Source: Pedobacter zeaxanthinifaciens
Lineage (GTDB): Bacteria; Bacteroidota; Bacteroidia; Sphingobacteriales; Sphingobacteriaceae
Reading direction: 5' to 3'
Assembly (NCBI RefSeq): GCF_003313335.1
Contig: NZ_QMHP01000003.1
Coordinates: 186,001-250,000, forward strand
DNA: 64,000 nt
Shown: positions 51,083 to 60,612 of the stretch, piece after piece
Layout: every line of letters begins with the position of its first letter
How positions within the stretch are numbered: the stretch's first letter is position 1
Notes under the pieces: generated by a model
What the model was told of the DNA's origin: nothing
The model's database searches: none
What the model saw: only the letters and a program-made list of their open reading frames with translations
Position numbers and translations under genes: made by a program

Positions 51083-51808
51083 TTAAGAAAGTACCTCTTC
51101 TAAAATTTGATGTGACTTTACTTGCCCAAAAGATGCTGTATGCAACTGATAGTAAATCAATATTTTATCTAACAGCAACCTACGGTAAGTATTTGAAAAT
51201 TTAATTTCATTATTTTTATGAAACGATGTTTCTAACAACAGCATTAAGGATTTTCCTTCCTCAGCATTAGCAAAATAAGGATGTATGGGCGCCAAAGAAG
51301 TAAAATTACCATCTTGTAAATCAAAATACTTTTGATCCGGCCTTGTTTGTGGTCTAGGAGCAAAACCCAAAAAACGCGTAAGCTTCATTAAAAACGACAA
51401 ATGAAAGTTGGTACTCAATCCATCTGTTTCATCGAACCAACTTATTGCATTATAAAGATACTCAAACAACTGCTCATCCACATGCTGCTGTCTAATACTT
51501 TTATATAATACTTCGTTAAGAAATTGAATAATCGTATTCTTAATCACATCATATGGAATACTCTTGAACATAGGCATTAGCCTAGCCTCTGAAATGCGTT
51601 GTATTTGGATGTTTTGTTTATGATAGACCACCATTTCCAACAAGTGCAATGGCTGCAACATATTCATCGGAATTTTAGCTTTCGGCTTTTTAACTCCATT
51701 AATCAGATAAGATTGAATCCCGAATTTTTCCGTAAATACCTGAACCACCACACTGCTTTCGCTGTAGGTAGTAGTCTTCAACACAATTCCTCGGGTTTTA
51801 TGTAGCAT
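51083..51808 (-). CDS. recO: DNA repair protein RecO
   Basis: A 241-residue recombination mediator that loads RecA with RecR. The N-terminal OB-fold is visible: LHKTRGIVLKTTTYSESSVVVQVFTEKFGIQSYLINGV (given in part as TRGIVLKTTTYSESS and VFTEKFGIQSYLING). The C-terminal helical domain follows. Cys zinc ligands are absent, as in many Bacteroidetes RecO. Monocistronic; a -7 element lies just upstream. Confidence 0.93.
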   Translation of the reverse strand: MLHKTRGIVLKTTTYSESSVVVQVFTEKFGIQSYLINGVKKPKAKIPMNMLQPLHLLEMVVYHKQNIQIQRISEARLMPMFKSIPYDVIKNTIIQFLNEVLYKSIRQQHVDEQLFEYLYNAISWFDETDGLSTNFHLSFLMKLTRFLGFAPRPQTRPDQKYFDLQDGNFTSLAPIHPYFANAEEGKSLMLLLETSFHKNNEIKFSNTYRRLLLDKILIYYQLHTASFGQVKSHQILEEVLS

Positions 51809-51823
51809 GTCAAAAAATCATCG

Positions 51824-51831
51824 CAAAAATA
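51824..51831 (-). promoter_or_regulatory. -7 element TATTTTTG for recO
   Basis: Minus-strand match to TAnnTTTG 16 bp upstream of the recO ATG, implying a very short leader. Confidence 0.45.
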
Positions 51832-52015
51832 AACAAAACCTAATTTAAATAAACATCCTTCAAAACGCTAAATAGCGTAATTAAACAACACATAAATTAG
51901 CAACAACAAATCAGGTTAAATCATTGTTTATAAAGCTAAATTAACACTCATTTAACTTACGCTATTTTGGATTCCGTCAATTTTATGCGTTCTTTACATT
52001 TTTTTAAAGATTTAT

Positions 52016-54373
52016 ATGTGGTCTAAACTATCTAATGCAATATTAAAAAACCGCGTTCTCATTATCATTTTATTTGTTGCCGCTACCATATTTATGGGAT
52101 GGCAGGCTAAAAATATCAAACTCTCTTATGCTGGCGCCAAAATACTACCGTTAACGGATTCAGTTTTTGTAAAATATAATGCTTTCAAGAAGCAGTTTGG
52201 CGAAGATGGCAGCATTGTAGTAATTGGTTTAAAAAGCGAGAAGATTTTCCAAAAAGATACCTATAATAAGTGGGCACAACTTTCTAATGAGCTACAACAA
52301 ATTAAGGGCATTAAGGGAGTACTTTCGATAGGAAAATTTTTCGAGCTACAAAAGGACACCACCAATCAGAAGTTTACAGTTAAAGCACTACCGGGCAATA
52401 CTTTTACTAGTCAAGCGGAAATGGACTCGCTAAAAAGCAAACTAAATCAGCTTCCATTTTACAAGGGTTTACTTTACAATAACGAAACCAATGCCACTTT
52501 AATGGCCGTTACTTTCGATCAAAAAATACTTAACTCTGCCGCCAGAAACCCAATACTAAAGCAAATTGAGGAAAAAGCAATTGCATTTGGCAAAAGTGAA
52601 GGCATAGAAATTCATCTCTCAGGCCTTCCGTATATCAGAACCGCAACAAGCAAATTAGTTTCTAATGAGTTTGTATTGTTCTTGGGCCTATCAATCCTCG
52701 TTTCAGCTCTAATTTTGGTGATATTTTTCCGCAGTTTCTCCGCTGTATTCTTCCCTATTTTGGTAGTGATTATGGGTGTAATTTGGAGTGTTGGCACCTT
52801 GGTATTATTTGGTTATGAGATTACAATTCTCACAGGCTTAATTCCTCCACTTATTGTGATCATCGGGATTCCAAATAGTATTCTACTGCTTAACAAATAC
52901 CACAACGAACTCAAAAAACACGGCGATAAGGATAAAGCTTGGCAGGTTACCGTAGAACGGATTTCTGTTACCACATTAATAGCAAACATTACCGCTGCTA
53001 TCGGTTTTGGTGTGCTGTACTTCACTGGCAGCGAGTTGTTAATGCAATTTGGCAGTGTTGCCGCACTCAACGTAATGTTTACCTGGTTGATGAGCTTATG
53101 CCTCATCCCTGCAATTTTTAGTTATTTGCCGGCACCTAAAAGCAAAGTTAGCGGCGTTCATAAAGCTAATTTACTGGACCGTATTTTAGCTAAAACCGAT
53201 TCATTGGTGCAGCAAAAAAGTGCTACCATCTATATCATCACTATCTTACTAACTGTAATTTCATTGGTTGGCGTTTACCGTATCAACGTAAATGGTTATG
53301 TGGTTGATGACCTTCCGAAAAGCTCCAAAATTTTAACCGACTTGAAGTTTTTTGAGAAAAATTTTGAAGGAATTTTGCCGTTGGAAATCAGCGTTGACAC
53401 TAAACGAAAAAACGGAATTTTAAGCGTTTCCACGCTAAATAAAATCGACAAAATGGAACAAATGATCTCAGCATACCCTGAGTTTTCCCGTTCTATTTCG
53501 CTAAATACAGGATTGAAATACGCCACTCAGGTTTTCTACAACAGCGACACCAATTTTTACAGATTGCCAACTGATTTTGAGAAGAATTTCATCTTAATTT
53601 ATGCCGCAAATTCTGGCAAGGGCAACGGCAATATGCTTACTAATTTTGTCGACAAGGATAAGCAAACTGCTCGTATCAGTTTTCAAATGGCAGATATAGG
53701 CTCTAAAAAACTAGATCAAGTTTTGGAAGAATTGAAGCCGAGAATCGACTCCATATTGTCGCCAAAAAGATTTAATGTTACGTTAACCGGATCGAGCATC
53801 ATTTTCTCCAAAGGCACCGATTACTTACTAAAACATTTATTTGAAAGTATTGGCTTAGCTATCGTGCTGATTTCTTTGCTACGTTTAGCGCAGTTCAGGA
53901 GCATAGGCATTATGTTCATCTCGCTTTTACCTAACATTGTCCCATTAATCATCACCGCAGGACTGATGGGATTTTTCGGTATCGCCCTTAAGCCCTCAAC
54001 TATTCTGATCTTCACTATTGCATTTGGATTGGCCTCTGATCAAACCATTTATTTCCTTACCAGATATCAGCAAGAGTTGAACCTCACCAATTACAGCGTA
54101 AGTAAGGTAATTAGTGATACTATTACCGAAACTGGAGTAAGTATGACTCATATTGCCCTGATCTTATTTTTCGGCTTCGGAATTTTTACGGCTTCTACCT
54201 TTGGTGGAACGGTGATCTTGGGATTTCTGTTATCGATAACACTAATAGTGGCATTAATTTTCAACTTAACCTTACTACCTGCCTTGATGTTATGGCTAGA
54301 TAAAAACAAGAAAAGAAAACACATCTCTGAGGCTGAAGTAGCAAAAAACTTAGAGAACTTGGATGATCATTAA
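52016..54373 (+). CDS. RND-superfamily exporter (MMPL/Patched type)
   Basis: A 785-residue inner-membrane protein with one N-terminal helix, a periplasmic loop, a block of five helices (about residues 220-365), a second helix and periplasmic loop, and a second five-helix block (about 610-770). FFRSFSAVFFPILVVIMGV and IFTIAFGLASDQTIYFLTRYQQE (the last with the Asp of the proton relay) are typical of MMPL family proteins. In Bacteroidetes these may move lipids or hopanoid-like compounds; the substrate is unknown. Ends at a strong terminator. Confidence 0.88.
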   Translation: MWSKLSNAILKNRVLIIILFVAATIFMGWQAKNIKLSYAGAKILPLTDSVFVKYNAFKKQFGEDGSIVVIGLKSEKIFQKDTYNKWAQLSNELQQIKGIKGVLSIGKFFELQKDTTNQKFTVKALPGNTFTSQAEMDSLKSKLNQLPFYKGLLYNNETNATLMAVTFDQKILNSAARNPILKQIEEKAIAFGKSEGIEIHLSGLPYIRTATSKLVSNEFVLFLGLSILVSALILVIFFRSFSAVFFPILVVIMGVIWSVGTLVLFGYEITILTGLIPPLIVIIGIPNSILLLNKYHNELKKHGDKDKAWQVTVERISVTTLIANITAAIGFGVLYFTGSELLMQFGSVAALNVMFTWLMSLCLIPAIFSYLPAPKSKVSGVHKANLLDRILAKTDSLVQQKSATIYIITILLTVISLVGVYRINVNGYVVDDLPKSSKILTDLKFFEKNFEGILPLEISVDTKRKNGILSVSTLNKIDKMEQMISAYPEFSRSISLNTGLKYATQVFYNSDTNFYRLPTDFEKNFILIYAANSGKGNGNMLTNFVDKDKQTARISFQMADIGSKKLDQVLEELKPRIDSILSPKRFNVTLTGSSIIFSKGTDYLLKHLFESIGLAIVLISLLRLAQFRSIGIMFISLLPNIVPLIITAGLMGFFGIALKPSTILIFTIAFGLASDQTIYFLTRYQQELNLTNYSVSKVISDTITETGVSMTHIALILFFGFGIFTASTFGGTVILGFLLSITLIVALIFNLTLLPALMLWLDKNKKRKHISEAEVAKNLENLDDH

Positions 54374-54382
54374 TAAAAAGAC

Positions 54383-54418
54383 AAATCCTCTAAATCTGTT
54401 TGAGATTTAGAGGATTTT
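54383..54418 (+). terminator. Terminator after the RND exporter gene
   Basis: AAATCCTCTAAATCT and AGATTTAGAGGATTT form a perfect 15-bp stem with a short loop and a T run, 10 bp after the stop codon. Confidence 0.85.
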
Positions 54419-54490
54419 CAAATTACTTTCCATAAAATATATTGGTTAGCTTAATATTTTAAAACTTCAATATTAACAAATTTTATTCCG

Positions 54491-54763
54491 CTAGCTAGCA
54501 ATTCCCTCAGCTTCTACGCCCCCAACAGGTTCCTTCGCAGCGGGTTTCAATTCCACATGCTTACCATCCTTATCTGCCTTTTTAGCAAACAAAATTGGGT
54601 ACAAAAATATCAGCGATCCCAAAATAAGCAGCACACCTGACATGGCCAGCACAAACTCGTGTCCTGTAACCCTATAAGCCTCCATTAACTTAGCCACAAT
54701 TAGCGCTGCTACACCTAACACTATGGCTATGACGGCTTTCCTTAGTTTTAAATTCTTAATCAT
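54491..54763 (-). CDS. Small two-helix membrane protein
   Basis: A 90-residue protein with two membrane helices (AVIAIVLGVAALIVAKLMEAY and VLAMSGVLLILGSLIFLYPILF) and a lysine/glutamate-rich C-terminal tail (KKADKDGKHVELKPAAKEPVGG, in part). No family recognised. It is second of a pair with the similar-sized gene at 54767, three bases away, on the strand opposite to ileS. Probably a Sphingobacteriaceae-specific membrane protein. Confidence 0.65.
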   Translation of the reverse strand: MIKNLKLRKAVIAIVLGVAALIVAKLMEAYRVTGHEFVLAMSGVLLILGSLIFLYPILFAKKADKDGKHVELKPAAKEPVGGVEAEGIAS

Positions 54764-54766
54764 AAC

Positions 54767-54961
54767 TTATTGTTTATTAGCTCGTCGTTGCATAAGCATA
54801 CTTCTTATAACAAAAACAAGCCCAATAAGTTCTAGCACCATACTTAAAAAAAGCAAAGCAAGCGTCAATTTATCATTTACACTTTTAAACACGAAGGCCA
54901 ACGGCATGAGCAAAACTGCCGCCAACATACACCAAAGCCCTTTTTTAATTAAATTATTCAT
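54767..54961 (-). CDS. Small two-helix membrane protein, partner of the next gene
   Basis: A 64-residue protein with two helices (GLWCMLAAVLLMPLAFVFKSV and LALLFLSMVLELIGLVFVIRSM) and a basic end. No family recognised. It precedes the 90-residue membrane protein gene by 3 bp and is divergent from ileS. The two resemble each other in layout and may work together. Confidence 0.62.
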   Translation of the reverse strand: MNNLIKKGLWCMLAAVLLMPLAFVFKSVNDKLTLALLFLSMVLELIGLVFVIRSMLMQRRANKQ

Positions 54962-55006
54962 AAAACTATTTACAAAGCAAAACTACTATTATTCATTCTA
55001 AAACCT

Positions 55007-55014
55007 TAACTTTG
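55007..55014 (+). promoter_or_regulatory. -7 element TAACTTTG for ileS
   Basis: Match to TAnnTTTG 30 bp upstream of the ileS ATG at 55045. Confidence 0.5.
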
Positions 55015-55044
55015 CAACCTTTAATTTTTTGAGATACTTGATTG

Positions 55045-58000
55045 ATGTATAGGGAATTTAAACAATTAGAACTAGCTAAAATAGGAGAAGAAATACTGGC
55101 ATTTTGGAAGGCACAAAATATCTTTGATAAAAGTATTGATAGCCGTCCGAAATCAAAACCTTTTACTTTTTACGAGGGCCCACCGTCGGCTAATGGAATG
55201 CCGGGTATTCACCACGTAATGGCTCGTGCTATTAAAGATATTTTCTGCCGTTACAAAACCTTAAAAGGCTATCAGGTTAAGCGCAAAGGCGGATGGGACA
55301 CTCATGGTTTACCTATCGAACTTGCGGTAGAGAAAAAATTAGGTATCGTTAAGGAAGATATCGGCAAGAAAATCTCGGTAGATGAATACAACGCCGCTTG
55401 TAAAGAAGAGGTAATGCGTTATACCGATGTTTGGAACGACCTTACAGAGAAAATGGGCTATTGGGTTGATTTAAAAAACCCTTACGTAACCTACGAAAAC
55501 GAATACATTGAAACGCTTTGGTGGATTTTACAACAATTGTACAATAAAGGCTTACTGTACAAAGGTTACACCATCCAACCTTACTCACCAGCTGCCGGAA
55601 CGGGGTTAAGCTCTCACGAACTGAACCAACCCGGCACTTACCGTGATGTAAGCGATACCACTATTGTAGCCCAGTTTAAAAGCCTCTCCCAAGGAGAGGA
55701 AATTAACACTTTGACTAAGGCATTTCGCTACTCTCCCCCACAGGGGGAGTTGGAGGGGGCTTTTTTAGCTTGGACCACTACACCTTGGACTTTGCCAAGT
55801 AATACCGCTTTAACTGTTGGTCCAAAAATCGACTATGTTTTAGTAAAGACTTTTAACCAATACACTTTTGAGCCTATCAACGTAGTTTTGGCAAAAGCTT
55901 TAGTAGGCAAACAGTTTGGCGGCAAGTTTTTCTTAGCAGAAGATGAAACAGCTTTTGCCAATTACAAAGCGGAAGACAAAAAAATTCCTTACCAAATTTT
56001 AGCCGAATGTAAAGGCGAAGATTTAGTAGGCATCAGATATGAACAATTGTTGCCTTTAGCTACACCTTACCAAAATGCGGAGCATGCTTTCCGTGTAATT
56101 AGTGGCGATTTTGTAACTACTGAAGATGGTACCGGTATTGTTCACACTGCTCCTACCTTTGGTGCTGATGATGCTCGAGTAGCTAAATTGGCCACACCAG
56201 AAATTCCTCCAATGTTAATTTTGGATGATAAAGGCAATGCTGTTCCTTTGGTTGATTTGCAAGGTAAATTTGTGGCATCATTAGGTGAATTTGGTGGTAA
56301 ATACGTTAAAAACGAATATTACGCAGAAGGCACAGCTCCCGAAAAATCGGTCGATGTAGAAATCGCTATCCGCTTAAAAGAAGAAAACAAAGCCTTTAAG
56401 GTTGAAAAATATGTACACAGTTATCCGCACTGTTGGAGAACTGATAAACCAGTACTTTACTATCCGTTAGATAGCTGGTTCATTAAAACTACAGCCGTTA
56501 AAGAAAAAATGGCTGACTTAAACAAAACTATCAACTGGAAGCCAGAGGCAACCGGAACTGGTCGTTTTGGTAACTGGCTAGAAAACTTGGTAGATTGGAA
56601 CCTTTCGCGTTCTCGCTATTGGGGCACCCCATTGCCTATTTGGCGCACCGCTGACGGTGTGGAAGAGAAGTGTATCGGCTCTATTGCAGAGCTGAATGCA
56701 GAAATTGCAAAAGCGATCGAAGCAGGTTTGATGCCAGCTGGATTTGAGCTGAAAGATTTGCACCGTCCTTATGTAGATGATGTATTACTAGTATCATCAA
56801 AAGGCGAAAAAATGACTCGTGAAACCGACTTAATTGACGTTTGGTTTGACAGTGGTGCTATGCCTTACGCACAATGGCACTTCCCTTTTGAAAATAAGGA
56901 AGAATTTGAAAATGCCTACCCTGCAGATTTTATTGCGGAGGGTGTTGACCAAACTCGTGGTTGGTTCTTTACTTTACACGCCATTGCGGTAATGTTAAGC
57001 GAAAGCAGCGACGAAATCAAAGCCATCAACGAACGAGTAAACAACCCGGGCATTGCTTTTAAAAATGTGGTATCAAATGGATTAGTACTGGATAAAAACG
57101 GCGCTAAAATGTCTAAACGTTTAGGCAATGCGGTTGATCCTTTCAAAACTATCGACACCTATAGCGCTGATGCTACCCGTTGGTACATGATCTCTAACGC
57201 ATCACCTTGGGATAACTTGAAATTTAACCTAGAAGGATTGGACGAAGTACGTCGCAAGTTCTTTGGAACGCTGTACAATACCTATTCTTTCTTCGCTTTA
57301 TATGCTAATATCGATAAGTTTGAGATAGACTTGAACAACCAAACGCCTATTGCGCAACGCAGCGAGTTAGACCGTTGGATTTTATCGCTATTGCAAAACT
57401 TAATTGCCGAAGTTGATGAAGCTTACAATACTTACGAGCCAACCAAAGCGGCAAGAGCTATCCAAAACTTTGTCGATGAGCATTTAAGTAACTGGTACAT
57501 CCGCTTATCTCGTCGTCGTTTTTGGAAAGGCGAAATGACCGCTGATAAAAAAGCGGCTTACGAAACTTTGTACACTTGCTTGGTGAATATCGCACAGCTG
57601 ATGTCGCCGGTAGCACCATTCTTTTCAGATTGGTTATATCAAAACCTAACGGAGATTTTACCAGCTGATGCAAAAGCGGAATCGGTTCACTTAACCATGT
57701 GGCCAGAAGCTGATTTAAGCATGGTAGATAACGCGTTGAATGAGCGAATGGAACTAGCTCAAAACATTTCATCAATGGTGCTTTCGCTTCGTAAAAAGAT
57801 GGGCATCAATGTACGTCAACCTTTGGCAAAAGTATTGATCCCAGTTTTAGATGATAACTTTAAGGACAAGGTAGAATTGGTGAAGGATTTGATCCTTTCG
57901 GAAACCAACATTAAAGAAATATCTTACATAACCGATACTGCTGGTTTCATCAAGAAAAAGGTAAAACCAAACTTTAAAGCCTTAGGAGCAAAGGTTGGTA

Positions 58001-58467
58001 AAGATATGAAGTTAGTTACCGAGGTGATCAATAAAATGACACAAGAAGAGCTAGCTCAATTCGAAAAAGAAGGCACTTTCTCCATAATCGATACGCCTTA
58101 CTCAATACTTTTGAGCGATGTAGAAATTATTGCGGAAGATATCCCGGGATGGCAAGTGACCAACATGGGCAGCTTAACCGTAGCTTTGGACATAAATATT
58201 ACGCCTGAGTTAAAACAAGAAGGTTTATCGAGGGAATTAGTGAATCGGGTGCAGAACCTACGTAAAGAACTTGGCTTTGAAGTAACTGATAGAATAACGG
58301 TAACTTTACAAGAGGATAACCTGATTACTCCTGCGGTTTTGAATAACAAGCTGTACATTTGCACCGAAATTTTAGCTGATGATATTATTTTATCAGAAAA
58401 AGTGCTAAATGGAAACAAAATTGTAATTGAAGATGTTGAATTGGAAATTTTGATTGCCAAATTATAA
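55045..58467 (+). CDS. ileS: Isoleucyl-tRNA synthetase
   Basis: Class I aminoacyl-tRNA synthetase of 1140 residues charging tRNA-Ile. HIGH-type motif MPGIHHVMARAIKD near residue 52; editing (CP1) domain with LAWTTTPWTLPSNTAL and GTGIVHTAPTFGADD; KMSKS as AKMSKRLGN near residue 690; C-terminal anticodon-binding part. The length is normal for the Bacteroidetes/eukaryote-like IleS type. ATG 55045 is chosen over a TTG one codon earlier. A REP-like repeat is translated in frame at residues about 213-240 (see separate entry). Confidence 0.96.
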   Translation: MYREFKQLELAKIGEEILAFWKAQNIFDKSIDSRPKSKPFTFYEGPPSANGMPGIHHVMARAIKDIFCRYKTLKGYQVKRKGGWDTHGLPIELAVEKKLGIVKEDIGKKISVDEYNAACKEEVMRYTDVWNDLTEKMGYWVDLKNPYVTYENEYIETLWWILQQLYNKGLLYKGYTIQPYSPAAGTGLSSHELNQPGTYRDVSDTTIVAQFKSLSQGEEINTLTKAFRYSPPQGELEGAFLAWTTTPWTLPSNTALTVGPKIDYVLVKTFNQYTFEPINVVLAKALVGKQFGGKFFLAEDETAFANYKAEDKKIPYQILAECKGEDLVGIRYEQLLPLATPYQNAEHAFRVISGDFVTTEDGTGIVHTAPTFGADDARVAKLATPEIPPMLILDDKGNAVPLVDLQGKFVASLGEFGGKYVKNEYYAEGTAPEKSVDVEIAIRLKEENKAFKVEKYVHSYPHCWRTDKPVLYYPLDSWFIKTTAVKEKMADLNKTINWKPEATGTGRFGNWLENLVDWNLSRSRYWGTPLPIWRTADGVEEKCIGSIAELNAEIAKAIEAGLMPAGFELKDLHRPYVDDVLLVSSKGEKMTRETDLIDVWFDSGAMPYAQWHFPFENKEEFENAYPADFIAEGVDQTRGWFFTLHAIAVMLSESSDEIKAINERVNNPGIAFKNVVSNGLVLDKNGAKMSKRLGNAVDPFKTIDTYSADATRWYMISNASPWDNLKFNLEGLDEVRRKFFGTLYNTYSFFALYANIDKFEIDLNNQTPIAQRSELDRWILSLLQNLIAEVDEAYNTYEPTKAARAIQNFVDEHLSNWYIRLSRRRFWKGEMTADKKAAYETLYTCLVNIAQLMSPVAPFFSDWLYQNLTEILPADAKAESVHLTMWPEADLSMVDNALNERMELAQNISSMVLSLRKKMGINVRQPLAKVLIPVLDDNFKDKVELVKDLILSETNIKEISYITDTAGFIKKKVKPNFKALGAKVGKDMKLVTEVINKMTQEELAQFEKEGTFSIIDTPYSILLSDVEIIAEDIPGWQVTNMGSLTVALDINITPELKQEGLSRELVNRVQNLRKELGFEVTDRITVTLQEDNLITPAVLNNKLYICTEILADDIILSEKVLNGNKIVIEDVELEILIAKL
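55683..55765. repeat. REP-like hairpin repeat inside ileS
   Basis: Contains CCTCTCC/GGAGAGG (55683-55699) and CTCCCCC/GGGGGAG (55733-55749) hairpins followed by ttggaggggg. This is the pattern of an intergenic REP-like repeat of Bacteroidetes, here read in frame as the residues between FKSLSQGEE and GAFLAWTTT with no stop. Confidence 0.6.
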
Positions 58468-58540
58468 AACTATATGGACCCCAACTGAAGCTTCTTATTA
58501 AGCAATGTTAGGCTCCATCACCACTAAATTAATTTAAGAG

Positions 58541-58924
58541 ATGGAAAAGACTGAAAAAACACGTTACTCTGACAGCGAATTACAAGAATTCAAAGAGCTT
58601 ATTTTAGAAAAGCTAAAAAGCTCAAGAGAAGAGCTACAAGCACTAACAGCTTCGTTGAGCAATCCAAATTCTAACGGAACAGAAGATACTTCTGGTGCTT
58701 ATAAAACATTGGAAGATGGTTCGGCAACTTTAGAAAAAGAGCAAACCAACCAATTGGCTGCACGCCAGAAAAAATTTATTGACAACCTTGAAGCTGCCTT
58801 GGTACGTATTGAAAACAAAACCTACGGCATTTGCAGAGAGACTGGTAAACTAATCCAAAAAGAGCGTTTACGTGCAGTACCTCATGCTACTTTAAGTATG
58901 GAAGCTAAATTGAAACAAGGTTAA
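58541..58924 (+). CDS. DksA/TraR-family protein with lost zinc cysteines
   Basis: A 127-residue protein with a coiled-coil N-terminal part and a C-terminal globular part that resembles DksA/TraR. The zinc knuckle is reduced to one Cys (TYGICRETGKLIQKERLRAVPHATLS, shown in part as GICRETGKLI), common in Bacteroidetes members. Such proteins bind the RNA polymerase secondary channel. Its last base is shared with the ATG of lspA (TAATG), so the pair is translationally coupled, an arrangement often seen in this phylum. Confidence 0.87.
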   Translation: MEKTEKTRYSDSELQEFKELILEKLKSSREELQALTASLSNPNSNGTEDTSGAYKTLEDGSATLEKEQTNQLAARQKKFIDNLEAALVRIENKTYGICRETGKLIQKERLRAVPHATLSMEAKLKQG

Positions 58925-59526
58925 TGAAGGGATATACTAAACCTTTACTCTTAATTTTCTTAGTGCTGTTGGCAGATCAGGTGTTAAAAACCTGGATCAA
59001 AACCAATATGCTCATTGGGCAAGAGTATAAAATTATTGGTGAGTGGTTTATCATCCACTTCACTGAAAATAACGGGATGGCCTTTGGCTTGGAATTTGGC
59101 GGAGAGTTTGGCAAATTAGCCCTATCATTATTTAGAATCATTGCAGTAGGCGGTATTGGTTACGGCTTACACTACTTAATTAAGCACAAATACCATCGCG
59201 GCTTAATTTTAAATGTGGCGTTGATTTTTGCCGGAGCATTAGGTAATATCATAGATTCAGTATTTTATGGTGTAATTTACAAATATGCTGGTTTGTTCCA
59301 CGGACGTGTGGTAGATATGTTCTACTTCCCTATCTTTAAAGGAAATTTCCCGAAATGGTTTCCTTTCTGGGCAGGCGAACCTTTTGAATTTTTCAGGCCT
59401 GTTTTTAACCTAGCGGATGCTGCAATTTCAGTGGGCGTTATTGCTATTTTTATCTTCCAAAAAACTTATTTTAAGGAAGAGGTAAAAGATGAAATAGGCA
59501 TCAATAACGAAAGTGTGGAAGACTAA
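58924..59526 (+). CDS. lspA: Lipoprotein signal peptidase (signal peptidase II)
   Basis: A 200-residue, four-helix membrane aspartyl protease that cleaves lipoprotein signal peptides. Catalytic Asp positions are in ALGNIIDSVFYG and FNLADAAISVGV; FTENNGMAFGLEFGG matches the conserved loop. It is longer than E. coli LspA owing to a loop (YFPIFKGNFPKWFPFWAGEPFEF, in part) found in Bacteroidetes. Downstream partner of the dksA-like gene. Confidence 0.95.
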   Translation: MKGYTKPLLLIFLVLLADQVLKTWIKTNMLIGQEYKIIGEWFIIHFTENNGMAFGLEFGGEFGKLALSLFRIIAVGGIGYGLHYLIKHKYHRGLILNVALIFAGALGNIIDSVFYGVIYKYAGLFHGRVVDMFYFPIFKGNFPKWFPFWAGEPFEFFRPVFNLADAAISVGVIAIFIFQKTYFKEEVKDEIGINNESVED

Positions 59527-59577
59527 TTAGATTGACGATTGTAGAAGTACGATTTTAGATTTGACCTATACAGTTTA

Positions 59578-59613
59578 CAAAACCCTCACAGCATTAGTTT
59601 TGAGGGTTTTTAT
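59578..59613 (+). terminator. Terminator of the dksA-lspA operon
   Basis: AAAACCCTCA and TGAGGGTTTT form a perfect stem, then a T run. About 52 bp after the lspA stop. Confidence 0.75.
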
Positions 59614-59634
59614 TTGCGCTATTTCTCATGCGGC

Positions 59635-59715
59635 ACGTCATTTCGAGGCACGGCCTGCTCCAATACTTCTGAGAAGCAATTTGCATTAAGATTGCTTTGT
59701 GCCTCGCAATGACGT
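59635..59715. repeat. 81-bp inverted-repeat element (REP/MITE-like)
   Basis: Terminal arms ACGTCATTTCGAGGCAC (59635-59651) and GTGCCTCGCAATGACGT (59699-59715) are complementary with one mismatch; an inner hairpin AAGCAAT/ATTGCTT lies at 59674-59697. The end sequence resembles the widespread intergenic repeat that begins GTCATTGCGAGG. Confidence 0.65.
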
Positions 59716-59755
59716 CTATAATAATTTCCTTACATTTGATAAAACACCAAATCGT

Positions 59756-60451
59756 ATGTATGGCAAAAAACTTCTCTTCATTGCTACGCTATCCATTGGC
59801 TTTTGCTTCAATGCTATCGCCCAAAAAAGCATTAACTTATTTAACGGAAAAGATTTAACTGGCTGGCATGCTGATGTACCAGGTAAGGATAAAAATCCCG
59901 ATACAGCTGCATCTTTCGTTGTGAGAGATGGGAAATTGGTAAGCATGGGTGATCCTCGTGGTCATTTAATTACCGATGCCGTCTATAGTGATTATCGCTT
60001 GGAGGTACAATATCGCTTTGCGGGAAAACCTGGAAACTGTGGCGTGTTGGTACATGTCTCTACTCCACGTGTGCTGTATAAAATGTTTCCAAAATCTTTA
60101 GAAGTGCAAATGCAACACCTGGACGCTGGTGATTTTTGGTGCATTGAAGAAGATATTACCGTACCAAATATGGAAGAGCGCCGCGGACTAAAAGCCGAGT
60201 GGAGTATCAACAAAAAAAATGGGCGGCGTATTAAAAACCTAACGGATGATTCAGAGAAGCCCTTGGGCGAGTGGAATACCATGCGCATTGAGTGCTTAAA
60301 AGATAAAGTAAGGGTTTGGGTTAATGGAGTTTTAGTTAACGATGGTTACAATTGCACTGCCGAAAAAGGACAAATTGCGCTACAAGCAGAAGGTAGTGAG
60401 GTTGAATTTAAAAAGTTGCAACTAACGCCAATTAAGAAACTAAGCAACTAA
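59756..60451 (+). CDS. DUF1080 (3-keto-disaccharide hydrolase type) secreted protein
   Basis: A 231-residue secreted protein from ATG 59756 (MYGKKLLFIATLSIGFCFNAIAQ, a signal peptide); an in-frame start at 59699 would lie inside the inverted-repeat element and is rejected. SINLFNGKDLTGWHADVPG is the hallmark of DUF1080, a concanavalin-like fold named 3-keto-disaccharide hydrolase. GNCGVLVHVS and WNTMRIECLKDKVRVWVNGVLVND continue the family pattern. Likely a carbohydrate-binding or hydrolase protein. Confidence 0.87.
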   Translation: MYGKKLLFIATLSIGFCFNAIAQKSINLFNGKDLTGWHADVPGKDKNPDTAASFVVRDGKLVSMGDPRGHLITDAVYSDYRLEVQYRFAGKPGNCGVLVHVSTPRVLYKMFPKSLEVQMQHLDAGDFWCIEEDITVPNMEERRGLKAEWSINKKNGRRIKNLTDDSEKPLGEWNTMRIECLKDKVRVWVNGVLVNDGYNCTAEKGQIALQAEGSEVEFKKLQLTPIKKLSN

Positions 60452-60612
60452 GCTGTTGGCTATCAATACCAGCACATAGTTATGCATAAAAAACGAAAAT
60501 AATCTGCTCATTTAATGGCCTTTGGCTCAATTTTCGCTTACAACAACAAAATTGTTTATGGATTTAGCTTAATCAAAACATCTAAATTGTAAACACACAA
60601 AAATTGAACATT

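Noticed and set aside
59699..59755. Longer start of the DUF1080 protein
   Set aside because: It begins inside the inverted-repeat element and would precede a clean signal peptide.
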